A stretch of DNA of 7,576 nt from an uncultured Marvinbryantia sp. (GCA_947624335.1 CANQJX010000080.1:1-7576); one strand, 5' to 3'. Numbered from the stretch's first letter, positions 1 through 6,510 are shown. Made by a program: numbers and translations. The notes: generated by a model from the letters alone, not told the origin.

Positions 1-38
1 TGTCTCGGCGCTGATCTCCAGCTCTACCGGATCGGGGC

Positions 39-1139
39 GTGGCGCCGCTGGCGCAGATTCTGGTGGTCAAGCTGGGAACGCCCAGAGCCGATTCTTTTCC
101 CAGGACAACGGAACTGATGCAGGCGCTTGATTATGTATATCGGAAAGCGCAGGCATGGGGGCTTCCGGTCGCGGTTAACTTAAGTTTCGGAAACGTATAC
201 GGGCCTCACAACGGAACCGGCCTGCTGGAAACCTTTCTTGCAGATACCGCAAACCGCTGGCGTTCGGTGATCAGCGTGGGTACGGGGAACGAGGGCGCGG
301 CGGCCGGCCATACGTCCGATGTGCTGACCGCGGGGAAGGAAAAAGAAATCCAAATGGGAATCGCTCCCTATGAGACTACCATTAACGTACAGATCTGGAA
401 GTCTTACGCCGATACGTTTGAACTTTCGCTGGTGCATCCGAACGGGCAGAGCATCGGCCCGATTCCGGCAAGGGCGGGGGCGCAGCGCTACCGCATGGGA
501 AATACGGAGCTTTTGATTTACTACGGGGAACCCGCGCCGTATCGCATTTCGCAGGAAATCTACCTGGACTTCCTGCCGGTTCAGGACTATATTGACAGCG
601 GCGTCTGGCGATTCCGGCTTAACCCGCAGACCGTTGTAAACGGAAGGTTCGACATGTGGCTGCCGCAGGCGGAAGCGCTCAATAACGGAACGCGTTTTTA
701 CGAGCCGAATCCCCAAAATACCCTGACGATCCCTTCGACGGCGCGAAACGTGATTGCGGTGGGCGCGTACGACGCCCTGGGGTATACTTACGCGCCGTTT
801 TCGGGCAGAGGGATCGACCCGCCGCAGCCGCCGCTTTTGCCGGGGCTGTTTGCGGTAAAGCCCGATCTGGCGGCGCCGGGGGTGCGCATCCGGACAACGG
901 CGGCGGGCGGAGGCTATACGACCGTTTCCGGCACCTCGTTTGCCGCGCCGTTTGTCACCGGGGCGGCGGCAATGCTGATGCAGTGGGGGATCGTAAACGG
1001 CAACGATCCTTATCTATACGGAGAAAAAGTGCGCGCGTATTTTATCCGCGGGGCGCGCCCGCTGCCGGGCCTGCGCGTTTATCCTAACGCGCAGATCGGT
1101 TACGGGACGCTGTGCGTGCGGGCAAGCCTGCCGGAATAA
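39..1139 (+). CDS. S8 family (subtilisin-like, Csp-type) serine peptidase, 5'-incomplete
   Basis: This is the C-terminal two-thirds of a subtilase. Residues are numbered from GTG 39, used only as a reference point. The oxyanion-hole Asn lies in GTGNEG (N84) and the catalytic Ser in SGTSFAAP (Ser300), followed by the usual helix VTGAAAMLM. NLSFGNVYGPHNGT (47-60) is typical of clostridial S8 proteins. Residues about 107-210 are an insert rich in beta-strand patterns. In known Csp germination proteases a jelly-roll domain sits at this place, between the oxyanion Asn and the Ser. The catalytic Asp and His motifs are not in the readable frame. GTG 39 has no ribosome binding site, reads as the middle of a conserved GVAP segment, and the frame is closed by TGA 12-14, so it is not a credible natural start. 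The gene is therefore truncated by the window edge and probably also frameshifted. It ends in TAA with no clear terminator after it. The family call is firm; the Csp-like role in spores or secretion is inference. Confidence 0.85.
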   Translation: MAPLAQILVVKLGTPRADSFPRTTELMQALDYVYRKAQAWGLPVAVNLSFGNVYGPHNGTGLLETFLADTANRWRSVISVGTGNEGAAAGHTSDVLTAGKEKEIQMGIAPYETTINVQIWKSYADTFELSLVHPNGQSIGPIPARAGAQRYRMGNTELLIYYGEPAPYRISQEIYLDFLPVQDYIDSGVWRFRLNPQTVVNGRFDMWLPQAEALNNGTRFYEPNPQNTLTIPSTARNVIAVGAYDALGYTYAPFSGRGIDPPQPPLLPGLFAVKPDLAAPGVRIRTTAAGGGYTTVSGTSFAAPFVTGAAAMLMQWGIVNGNDPYLYGEKVRAYFIRGARPLPGLRVYPNAQIGYGTLCVRASLPE

Positions 1140-1185
1140 ACAGCAAATCGGCGTGCATGGCAAAATTTTGACCCGGAAACGCGCA

Positions 1186-1214
1186 TTGACTCCCTAAACG
1201 GCTTATATTATAAT
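1186..1214 (+). promoter_or_regulatory. Sigma-A promoter of the GGDEF-tetR operon
   Basis: The -35 box TTGACT (1186-1191, 5 of 6 consensus) and -10 box TATAAT (1209-1214, 6 of 6) are separated by exactly 17 bp. The predicted transcription start is near 1221, leaving a leader of about 75 nt before the start codon at 1295. The -10 box lies inside the 10-bp palindrome TATTATAATA (1206-1215), which is probably incidental. Confidence 0.8.
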
Positions 1215-1250
1215 AAATCCGGCAAAACAAAAAAGAGAGCGGAAAAAACG

Positions 1251-1298
1251 ATGGAAATAAACATGACCGATAAACGGCGGAAAGGAGAATGCAAATGA
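1251..1298 (+). other. Possible 15-codon leader ORF overlapping the GGDEF gene start
   Basis: An ATG at 1251 opens a 15-codon frame (peptide MEINMTDKRRKGECK). Its TGA stop (1296-1298) overlaps the ATG at 1295 as ATGA, the arrangement typical of translational coupling. It lies within the predicted leader of the promoter at 1186-1214. The ribosome binding site in front of it is weak (GCGGA about 8 nt upstream), and the peptide is charged and unrecognised. It may be a chance ORF. Confidence 0.25.
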
Positions 1299-2902
1299 AT
1301 GCCGGGAAAAAACTTATGACGTGTTTTTGCGCAGTTTTGGCGGCGGGCATTTTCTTTCTGGCGTGGTACGCGCTCGGGCATAAGCCGGACGCGCGCCTGA
1401 ATTTTGGCGGCACAGCGCCGCTGGAGCAGGAAATGCGGGAGGACGGGAACCGGCGCTTGTATACCGCCGTCCTTCCGGAAGCGTTTGAGAGCGCGCAAAG
1501 CCTGCTGTTTAAATCTACGCATGAGAAAGTAGAGATTTTTGTAGATAACGAGACGGTTTACACTTACGGCATGGAGACGTCCCGGCTGGGGAAATCCCCC
1601 GGAACCTACTGGCATGTTGCGGCGATTCCCGCCAAAAGCGCGGGAAAGACGCTGACGGTGCGGCTGACCACGGTTTACGATCATTTTTATGGAAGCGAGA
1701 CAAGGATCCGCTACGGAAGCCGCGGCGACTGTATTCTCACTCTGGTCCGCGGTTTCCTTCCGGTGCTTGTCTTAAACTGCATCATTATTGCGGTGGGGCT
1801 GATCAGCCTGTTTTTGCATTTCGTCACCTTAAAGCGCAAAGAAAAGCGCGAGCTGGGAAGCTTTTTGTGCATCGGGCTTTTTTCTCTGACGATTGCCCTC
1901 TGGTCGCTGCGCCAGTGCGGATTTTTGCAGTTTCTGATTCCCAACGGGCGGGTGCTGTATTTTGTGGATCTGCATTTGTTTTTCCTGTTCCCGGTGCCGC
2001 TCAACCTGTTTATTTATACGATCTGCCGTTCCAGATATAAAAAAGGCTTTGCCTTTCTTGCCGCGGCGTATCTGATTGAGATGGCGTCGGAGACGGCTCT
2101 GCAGATTCTGGGAATTTTGGATATTTTTGAAATGCTGCGCACGATCCATGCCCTGATGCTCCTGAACGCGCTCTATACGTTCTGGGCGGTTCACAAAGAG
2201 GGCAAAGAGGAGACGGACAGCATGGGCAGCCGCATCCGCGTGCCGCTGTATGTGCTGATGGCGTTTGGGATTCTGGAAATGATTTCCTATTATATCCGCC
2301 TTTTTGACGATATTTCCATTTTCCTGCCCACCGGTACGATGGTTTTTATCGTTATGCTTATCTGGATGCAGGTCAAAGAGTACTACCGGAATATGCTGGA
2401 AGAACAAAAGGTGCTGTACTACGAAAAGCTGGCGAACACCGATCTGCTTACCGGGGCCTATAACCGCAATGCCTACGAAAACGCGCTGAAGCGGCTGGAG
2501 GAATCGCAGGACGGGCCGCAAGGACAGGGCGTGGTGCTGTTCGACCTGAATAATATGAAACGGATCAACGACAATTACGGGCACGATAAGGGCGACGAGG
2601 CCATCCGGCGCTGCTATGAGTGTATTCTCTCTGTCTTTGGGGAGAAAGGCAGATGCTACCGCATCGGCGGCGACGAATTTGTGTTTCTTTCCGGCGGGGA
2701 ACTGGATATGGAGCGCTGCATCGGGCGCTTTGAAGAACTGGTGGAAGAGAGCAAAAAAAGCCTGGAATTTCCGTTCAGCGTGGCGCACGGCTACGCCGTG
2801 TTCGACGGCGGCAGGGACGGGGATTTCCGCGATACGATCCGCCGCAGCGACGCGATGATGTATATGGACAAAAAGGCAAAGAAACGGGCAATGGAGATTT
2901 GA
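1295..2902 (+). CDS. 7TM-type membrane diguanylate cyclase (GGDEF)
   Basis: This is a predicted diguanylate cyclase that makes cyclic di-GMP from two GTP. I place the start at ATG 1295 (535 aa) because AAAGGAG (1281-1287) is 7 nt before it; the ATG at 1289 would be only 1 nt from that site. Residues 7-27 form an N-terminal membrane anchor. Residues 28-150 are an extracytoplasmic beta-rich segment (LLFKSTHEKVEIFVDNETVYTYG), as in 7TMR-DISM sensors. Seven hydrophobic segments follow at about 153-177, 189-205, 223-244, 251-272, 280-299, 316-337 and 343-360. The cytosolic GGDEF domain fills about 375-530. It has DLLTGAYNR (383-391), FDLNNMKRIND (416-426), NYGHDKGDEA (427-436) and an intact GGDEF (458-462), so catalysis is expected. 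The inhibitory I-site RxxD, normally five residues before GGDEF, is absent (GEKG there). The ligand of the outer domain is unknown. The gene is first in an operon with the TetR gene 9 nt downstream. Confidence 0.9.
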   Translation: MNAGKKLMTCFCAVLAAGIFFLAWYALGHKPDARLNFGGTAPLEQEMREDGNRRLYTAVLPEAFESAQSLLFKSTHEKVEIFVDNETVYTYGMETSRLGKSPGTYWHVAAIPAKSAGKTLTVRLTTVYDHFYGSETRIRYGSRGDCILTLVRGFLPVLVLNCIIIAVGLISLFLHFVTLKRKEKRELGSFLCIGLFSLTIALWSLRQCGFLQFLIPNGRVLYFVDLHLFFLFPVPLNLFIYTICRSRYKKGFAFLAAAYLIEMASETALQILGILDIFEMLRTIHALMLLNALYTFWAVHKEGKEETDSMGSRIRVPLYVLMAFGILEMISYYIRLFDDISIFLPTGTMVFIVMLIWMQVKEYYRNMLEEQKVLYYEKLANTDLLTGAYNRNAYENALKRLEESQDGPQGQGVVLFDLNNMKRINDNYGHDKGDEAIRRCYECILSVFGEKGRCYRIGGDEFVFLSGGELDMERCIGRFEELVEESKKSLEFPFSVAHGYAVFDGGRDGDFRDTIRRSDAMMYMDKKAKKRAMEI

Positions 2903-2911
2903 GGACGGGAT

Positions 2912-3499
2912 ATGCGTAAAAATCAGGCAAAAAACACAAAAGGAACAATTATTTCCGTGGCGTGGAAACTTTTTTATGAACAGGGGTACGAAAATACCAC
3001 GGTGGACGAAATCATCCGCGCGGCAAATACGTCCAAGGGTTCGTTTTATCACTATTTCAGCGGCAAGGACGCGCTGCTGAATACGCTGGCGTATCTGTTT
3101 GATGAAAAATACGAGGAACTGATGGAAGAAATGGATCCGTCCATGGGAAGCTATGAGAAGCTGCTTTATCTGAACAACGAATTGTTTACGATGATCGACA
3201 ACAGCATTTCGCTGGATCTGCTGGCGAGGCTTTTGTCTTCGCAGCTTGTTACGCGCGGCGAAAAATCGCTGCTGGACCGCGACCGCGTATATTACCGGCT
3301 TTTGCGCAGGATTATACAGCAGGGGCAGGAGCAGAAGGAACTGCGTTCGGATATTTCGGTCAGCGAGATGGTAAAACTTTATGCGATCTGCGAGCGCGCC
3401 ATTCTCTACGACTGGTGCATTTCCGGCGGGGAATATTCCCTGCGCAGCTATTCCCAGCGTATGCTGCCGCTGCTTTTGGCGGATTTTCGGGTAACGTAA
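2912..3499 (+). CDS. TetR/AcrR family transcriptional regulator
   Basis: This is a 195-aa one-component DNA-binding regulator of typical TetR length. The N-terminal helix-turn-helix spans about residues 14-57. It has the hallmark TTVDEIIRAANTSKGSFYHYF (29-49), where KGSFYHYF is the recognition helix, followed by GKDALL. Residues 58-195 are an all-helical ligand-binding and dimerisation region, too variable to name a ligand. The start at ATG 2912 is supported by GAGG (2901-2904) 7 nt upstream, which overlaps the stop codon of the GGDEF gene. The two genes are thus co-transcribed and probably translationally linked. TetR proteins commonly repress their own operon, so control of the promoter at 1186-1214 is possible, but I see no clear operator there. 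A bidirectional terminator follows directly. The family is secure; targets and inducer are unknown. Confidence 0.92.
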   Translation: MRKNQAKNTKGTIISVAWKLFYEQGYENTTVDEIIRAANTSKGSFYHYFSGKDALLNTLAYLFDEKYEELMEEMDPSMGSYEKLLYLNNELFTMIDNSISLDLLARLLSSQLVTRGEKSLLDRDRVYYRLLRRIIQQGQEQKELRSDISVSEMVKLYAICERAILYDWCISGGEYSLRSYSQRMLPLLLADFRVT

Positions 3500-3547
3500 A
3501 AAACAGCCATATTCGGAAGGAAATCCGGATATGGCTGTTCATTTTTT
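3498..3547. terminator. Bidirectional rho-independent terminator
   Basis: A 16-bp stem pairs 3502-3517 with 3524-3539 (one G-T wobble) around a 6-nt loop (3518-3523). On the + strand it is followed by six T (3542-3547), and on the - strand by six T from the A-run 3498-3503. It serves both the tetR gene (stop 3497-3499) and the convergent minus-strand gene (ending at 3549). Confidence 0.92.
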
Positions 3548-3548
3548 C

Positions 3549-4604
3549 TCAGAATGTTGTGGTGTTGTTGTGACGCTGGTCTATTTCCCGGACAAAGTCT
3601 TCCCGGTTTTTGCGGAACGCTTTTTCCAGATCGTTAGAATAGCCGGTCATCACCCACGGGAACAGCCGCTGAATTTCCTGCAGAAGCTCCTGCGCCTGTC
3701 CTTCGTTCTTAACCGCATGCGAGCAGTACTTGCCGTCTCTTGTGTAAAAACGCAGAGCGATGCTTTTTCCGGTCGTGATCACGCCATACAGTTTGTGGCG
3801 CAGGACATGCGTGTACGTCCACATAAGATCCCGAACCGGGACAAACGCGGTAACGCCGTTTGCGTCCTGCCCGATCAGATAGTCGTTGCCGATGCGCAGC
3901 CCGTATTTTGGCGTACTGCCGCGGTAAAAACTCTCCACGCGCTCAAGGGATTCGCCGCGCGCGCAATACTGCCGGATTGATTTCTGATAATATCCGGACA
4001 GGACGCGGATCAGGAAGAACAGGGCGAGCGCGATAAAGAAAACGGCAAATACAAAGAAAAAGATCAGGCTGGACAGATCAAAGCTGCCGTAGTAGTTGAT
4101 TTTTAAATAATAAGGTAAAAAGTAAGCCTGCTCGCTGGCGGACATATTGTCGTAGCCCACATATTCTTTATAAAAACGCAGGCTTTCGTCGTCCATCTTC
4201 AGGATGGTCCCCGTTACGCGAAAAGTGTTGCTAAGCTCGTCTGTGTCTCCGTCCAGATACATTTCAAATTCGTTCTGAAGCGTTTCGCATTTGTCGAGAT
4301 TTTTCTTATCCGCGTACAGCCCGATAAAGAAATGGCCCCCGACGGGAACAACATATTCTTTGCTGACTTCGTCGGAGCCTTTGGTCGTATGGGCGTACCA
4401 TCCGAGGATGCTGCAAACCGTGTAATCCACATACATCTGGTCGTGGATTGTCTCCGGATCGACGTTGTCCAGATCCTGCCTGCCGCCCAAAACGGTCAGA
4501 ATGCTTGGCAGCGTAATGGCGGCAAAGACGAGGCCGATTATCAGAAACATAAGGATCAGCCACAGATTTTTTTTCAGACTTTTTGCTTTCAGTTCTTTTA
4601 ACAT
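3549..4604 (-). CDS. Two-TM membrane protein of unknown function with PH-like cytosolic tail
   Basis: I do not recognise a function. The style resembles uncharacterised Lachnospiraceae membrane proteins (possibly the DUF6709 group, from memory, unchecked). The start is placed at the ATG at 4604 (351 aa): AAGGAG lies at 4617-4612 on the minus strand, 7 nt before it, whereas the upstream ATG at 4625 has no ribosome binding site. Residues 1-13 are Lys-rich and cytosolic. TM1 is about 14-38, an extracytoplasmic domain about 40-176, and TM2 about 178-201. The cytosolic part, 202-351, has alternating beta-like strands (YGLRIGNDYLIGQ, GVTAFVPVRDLMWTYTHV, SIALRFYTRDGKYCSHAV) and a C-terminal helix with LFPWVMTGYSNDLEKAFRKN. 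That layout suggests a PH-like fold, which is inference. There is no signal peptidase or catalytic motif. It has its own promoter at 4653-4681 and is transcribed alone, convergent with tetR. Confidence 0.8.
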   Translation of the reverse strand: MLKELKAKSLKKNLWLILMFLIIGLVFAAITLPSILTVLGGRQDLDNVDPETIHDQMYVDYTVCSILGWYAHTTKGSDEVSKEYVVPVGGHFFIGLYADKKNLDKCETLQNEFEMYLDGDTDELSNTFRVTGTILKMDDESLRFYKEYVGYDNMSASEQAYFLPYYLKINYYGSFDLSSLIFFFVFAVFFIALALFFLIRVLSGYYQKSIRQYCARGESLERVESFYRGSTPKYGLRIGNDYLIGQDANGVTAFVPVRDLMWTYTHVLRHKLYGVITTGKSIALRFYTRDGKYCSHAVKNEGQAQELLQEIQRLFPWVMTGYSNDLEKAFRKNREDFVREIDQRHNNTTTF

Positions 4605-4652
4605 TACCTTTCTCCTTCCGATCATCTGCGTGTAAGTTGGAAATATAGCAAT

Positions 4653-4681
4653 ATTATAACATTACAGAGAATGTGTGTCAT
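4653..4681 (-). promoter_or_regulatory. Promoter of the minus-strand membrane protein gene
   Basis: Read on the minus strand, the -35 box ATGACA (4681-4676, 5 of 6) and the -10 box TATAAT (4658-4653, 6 of 6) are 17 bp apart. TG one base before the -10 gives an extended -10. The predicted start near 4646 leaves a leader of about 42 nt before the ATG at 4604. Confidence 0.75.
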
Positions 4682-4696
4682 CTGAATTTCTCTGTA
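4663..4696. promoter_or_regulatory. Inverted repeat, candidate operator
   Basis: TACAGAGAA (4663-4671) and TTCTCTGTA (4688-4696) are perfect 9-bp inverted copies separated by 16 bp. The -35 box of the minus promoter (4676-4681) lies between the arms and the left arm falls in the promoter spacer. The repeat is upstream of both predicted transcription starts, so it would act as DNA, for example as a binding site for a dimeric regulator, rather than as an RNA hairpin. The regulator is unknown. Confidence 0.5.
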
Positions 4697-4728
4697 TTTT
4701 ATTTGGTGTTCCGAAAAAAATACAATTT

Positions 4729-4824
4729 AGTATAGAATCAATGCCATTATTAGTCTATATAAAATTTATGATAAATAAAATAAATATAAAACAAAATTAA
4801 GATATAAGTATAGAATATAGTCTA
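4729..4824 (+). repeat. Short direct repeats upstream of putP
   Basis: AGTATAGAAT occurs at 4729-4738 and again at 4807-4816. TAGTCTA occurs at 4751-4757 and 4818-4824. They lie upstream of the putP promoter and could be regulator sites, but in AT-rich DNA such matches also arise by chance. Confidence 0.35.
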
Positions 4825-4837
4825 AACTGTGTTCTGC

Positions 4838-4866
4838 TTGAAGTGCAGCAAGAGGCGTGCTATAAT
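4838..4866 (+). promoter_or_regulatory. putP promoter with extended -10
   Basis: The -35 box TTGAAG (4838-4843, 4 of 6) and the -10 box TATAAT (4861-4866, 6 of 6) are 17 bp apart. TG at 4858-4859 forms the extended -10 TGnTATAAT. The predicted start near 4873 leaves only about 24 nt before the ATG at 4897. This also argues against translation from GTG 4843, which lies inside the promoter. Confidence 0.78.
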
Positions 4867-4896
4867 CATCCGAGATATCAAAGAGGAGGAGAGATT

Positions 4897-6426
4897 ATGA
4901 CTACAGCAAAAATCTGTATAGCGATTGCGATTGTTGCATATCTGGCTATAGTAATTTATATCGGCTATCGCTATTCCAAACAAAATAAGAATGAGGATGA
5001 CTTTTACCTGGGAGGCAGAAAGCTTGGCCCCTTTGTGACGGCGATGAGCGCCGAGGCGTCGGATATGAGCAGCTGGCTCCTTATGGGCCTGCCGGGCGTC
5101 GCTTATTTAAGCGGTATTGCGGACGCCGGATGGACGGCGATCGGACTGGCGGTCGGCACATATGTAAACTGGCTGATCGTAGCAAAACGCCTGCGCCGCT
5201 ATTCGCTGATCGCGGGCAATTCCATTACCCTGCCGCAGTTTTTTAAGAACCGTTACCACGACAAAAGCAAACTGCTTTTGTATATCGGCGCAATTGTGAT
5301 CGTGATTTTCTTTATCCCGTATACGGCGTCCGGCTTTGCGGCGTGCGGCAAGCTGTTTTCCAGCCTGTTCGGGGTTTCGTATTTTACCGCTATGGTAATC
5401 AGCGCCATTGTAATTGTAGGATACACGATGCTGGGCGGCTTTCTGGCCGCGTCCACCACAGACTTTATCCAGAGCATTATTATGTCGGTTGCCCTGCTGA
5501 TCGTGCTGATTTTTGGCGTTCAGGTTGCGGGCGGCCTTGGCAACGTAATCGAAAACGCGGGCAAGCTGCCGGGATACCTTTCCCTGACCCAGACTTACGA
5601 CCCGGTTACAAAGACGGGAGGGCCTTACGGCACGATCACCATTTTCTCCATGATGGCGTGGGGTCTGGGCTATTTCGGCATGCCGCATATACTGCTTCGC
5701 TTTATGGCGATTGAGGATGAGAAAAAGATTCCCCTTGCCAGACGCGTAGGGAGCATCTGGGTAGTTATCTCTATGACGGTTGCCGTATTGATCGGTATTA
5801 TCGGCTATACGATGAGTCAGGTGGGAGCGCTGGAAGTGCTGGAAGGCTCTAACTCCGAGACAATCATTGTACAGATCGCCGATCTTTTGAGCAAACACGG
5901 CATTGTGACGGCGCTGCTTGCGGGCGTGATCCTGGCGGGTATTCTCGCTTCCACCATGTCCACGGCGGACTCCCAGCTGCTGGCCGCGTCCTCGGCGGTT
6001 TCCTCCGACCTTCTGGGCGGCGTGTTAAAGAAAAATGAGAAAAGCCCGATGATTTTGGCGCGCGTTACGCTGCTGGCGATTTCCGTGATCGCGGTTTTCC
6101 TCGCGCGCGATCCGAACAGTTCCGTATTCGGTATTGTGTCGTTTGCGTGGGCGGGCTTTGGCGCTTCGTTCGGACCGGCGATGCTTACCGCCCTGTTCTG
6201 GAAACGCTCCAACCGTTACGGCGCGCTTGCCGGTATGGTTGCCGGAGGCGCAATGATCTTTGTCTGGAAATATCTTGTGCGTCCTCTGGGCGGCGCGTGG
6301 AATATTTACGAACTGCTTCCCGCGTTTCTGGTGGCGCTGGCGGTTAATATCGTGGTAAGCCTTCTTACGCCCGCTCCGGAGCAGTCTATACTGGAAGAGT
6401 TTGAACAGGCGGCGTCGGGAAAATAA
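4897..6426 (+). CDS. putP: Sodium/proline symporter (SSS family)
   Basis: PutP imports L-proline together with Na+ across the cytoplasmic membrane, for nutrition or osmoprotection. The start is ATG 4897 (509 aa), because AGGAGG (4884-4889) is 7 nt upstream; E. coli PutP has about 500 aa. Many hydrophobic segments run through the whole length, consistent with the 13-TM LeuT-like fold. Conserved motifs match PutP closely: LGGRKLGPFVTAMSAEASDMSSWLLMGLPG starts at residue 38 and contains R41 and D56, equivalent to R40 and the Na+-related D55 of E. coli PutP. FFIPYTASG has Y142 (E. coli Y140). WGLGYFGMPHILLRFMA spans 255-271. STMSTADSQLL has S355 and T356, matching the Na+ ligands S340 and T341. 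FAWAGFGASFGP is at 416-427. No proline catabolic gene is adjacent, so uptake as nutrient or as compatible solute cannot be told apart. The gene is monocistronic, between its own promoter and a terminator. Other SSS substrates are possible but less likely. Confidence 0.92.
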   Translation: MTTAKICIAIAIVAYLAIVIYIGYRYSKQNKNEDDFYLGGRKLGPFVTAMSAEASDMSSWLLMGLPGVAYLSGIADAGWTAIGLAVGTYVNWLIVAKRLRRYSLIAGNSITLPQFFKNRYHDKSKLLLYIGAIVIVIFFIPYTASGFAACGKLFSSLFGVSYFTAMVISAIVIVGYTMLGGFLAASTTDFIQSIIMSVALLIVLIFGVQVAGGLGNVIENAGKLPGYLSLTQTYDPVTKTGGPYGTITIFSMMAWGLGYFGMPHILLRFMAIEDEKKIPLARRVGSIWVVISMTVAVLIGIIGYTMSQVGALEVLEGSNSETIIVQIADLLSKHGIVTALLAGVILAGILASTMSTADSQLLAASSAVSSDLLGGVLKKNEKSPMILARVTLLAISVIAVFLARDPNSSVFGIVSFAWAGFGASFGPAMLTALFWKRSNRYGALAGMVAGGAMIFVWKYLVRPLGGAWNIYELLPAFLVALAVNIVVSLLTPAPEQSILEEFEQAASGK

Positions 6427-6430
6427 TTCT

Positions 6431-6458
6431 TTGAAAGAACAGAAAAATATGATATGAT
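6431..6458 (+). promoter_or_regulatory. Candidate promoter of the TPR lipoprotein-hflX unit
   Basis: TTGAAA (6431-6436, 5 of 6) and TATGAT (6453-6458, 5 of 6) are 16 bp apart, just after the putP stop codon. The predicted start near 6465 falls inside the left arm of the putP terminator hairpin, so promoter and terminator are intertwined. A functional promoter is needed here if the terminator is efficient. Confidence 0.5.
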
Positions 6459-6460
6459 AA

Positions 6461-6493
6461 GTCTGCATCCCGAAAGGGGTGCAGACATTTTTT
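6461..6493 (+). terminator. Rho-independent terminator of putP
   Basis: An 11-bp stem pairs GTCTGCATCCC (6461-6471) with GGGGTGCAGAC (6476-6486), with one G-T wobble, around a GAAA tetraloop of the GNRA type. Six T follow at 6488-6493. Confidence 0.9.
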
Positions 6494-6510
6494 GATGCGG
6501 GAGGAACAGT

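Larger units (their letters stand above)
4605..4896. other. AT-rich divergent intergenic region
   Basis: These 292 bp separate the minus-strand membrane protein gene from putP. The stretch 4681-4830 is strongly AT-rich, with A- and T-runs, in contrast to the GC-rich genes on both sides. It holds one good promoter in each direction, one inverted repeat and two sets of short direct repeats, listed separately. I see no convincing small gene, tRNA or riboswitch; both predicted leaders are short (about 24 and 42 nt). Confidence 0.7.

Noticed and set aside
1140..1185. Terminator after the S8 peptidase gene
   Set aside because: Only the short palindrome AAAATTTT (1162-1169) is visible, with no GC-rich stem followed by a T-run.
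1829..3052. 407-aa open frame on the minus strand opposite the GGDEF gene
   Set aside because: It lies antisense to a clearly coding gene with full domain signatures, has a low-complexity His/Gln/Arg-rich composition and no recognisable domain; it is a shadow frame.
4605..4625. Start of the minus-strand membrane protein at ATG 4625
   Set aside because: No ribosome binding site precedes it, and its codons contain the AAGGAG that serves the ATG at 4604.
4626..4842. Riboswitch or small RNA in the AT-rich divergent region
   Set aside because: The predicted starts give leaders of only about 24 and 42 nt, and the only clear inverted repeat lies outside both transcripts and lacks a T-run.
4843..4896. 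N-terminal extension of putP from GTG 4843
   Set aside because: The codons overlap the promoter, the encoded residues are unlike PutP, and a strong ribosome binding site places the start at 4897.
5107..5898. 263-aa minus-strand open frame opposite putP
   Set aside because: It is antisense to conserved PutP motifs and its composition (many His, Gln, Asn, Arg) is that of a reverse-complement shadow.
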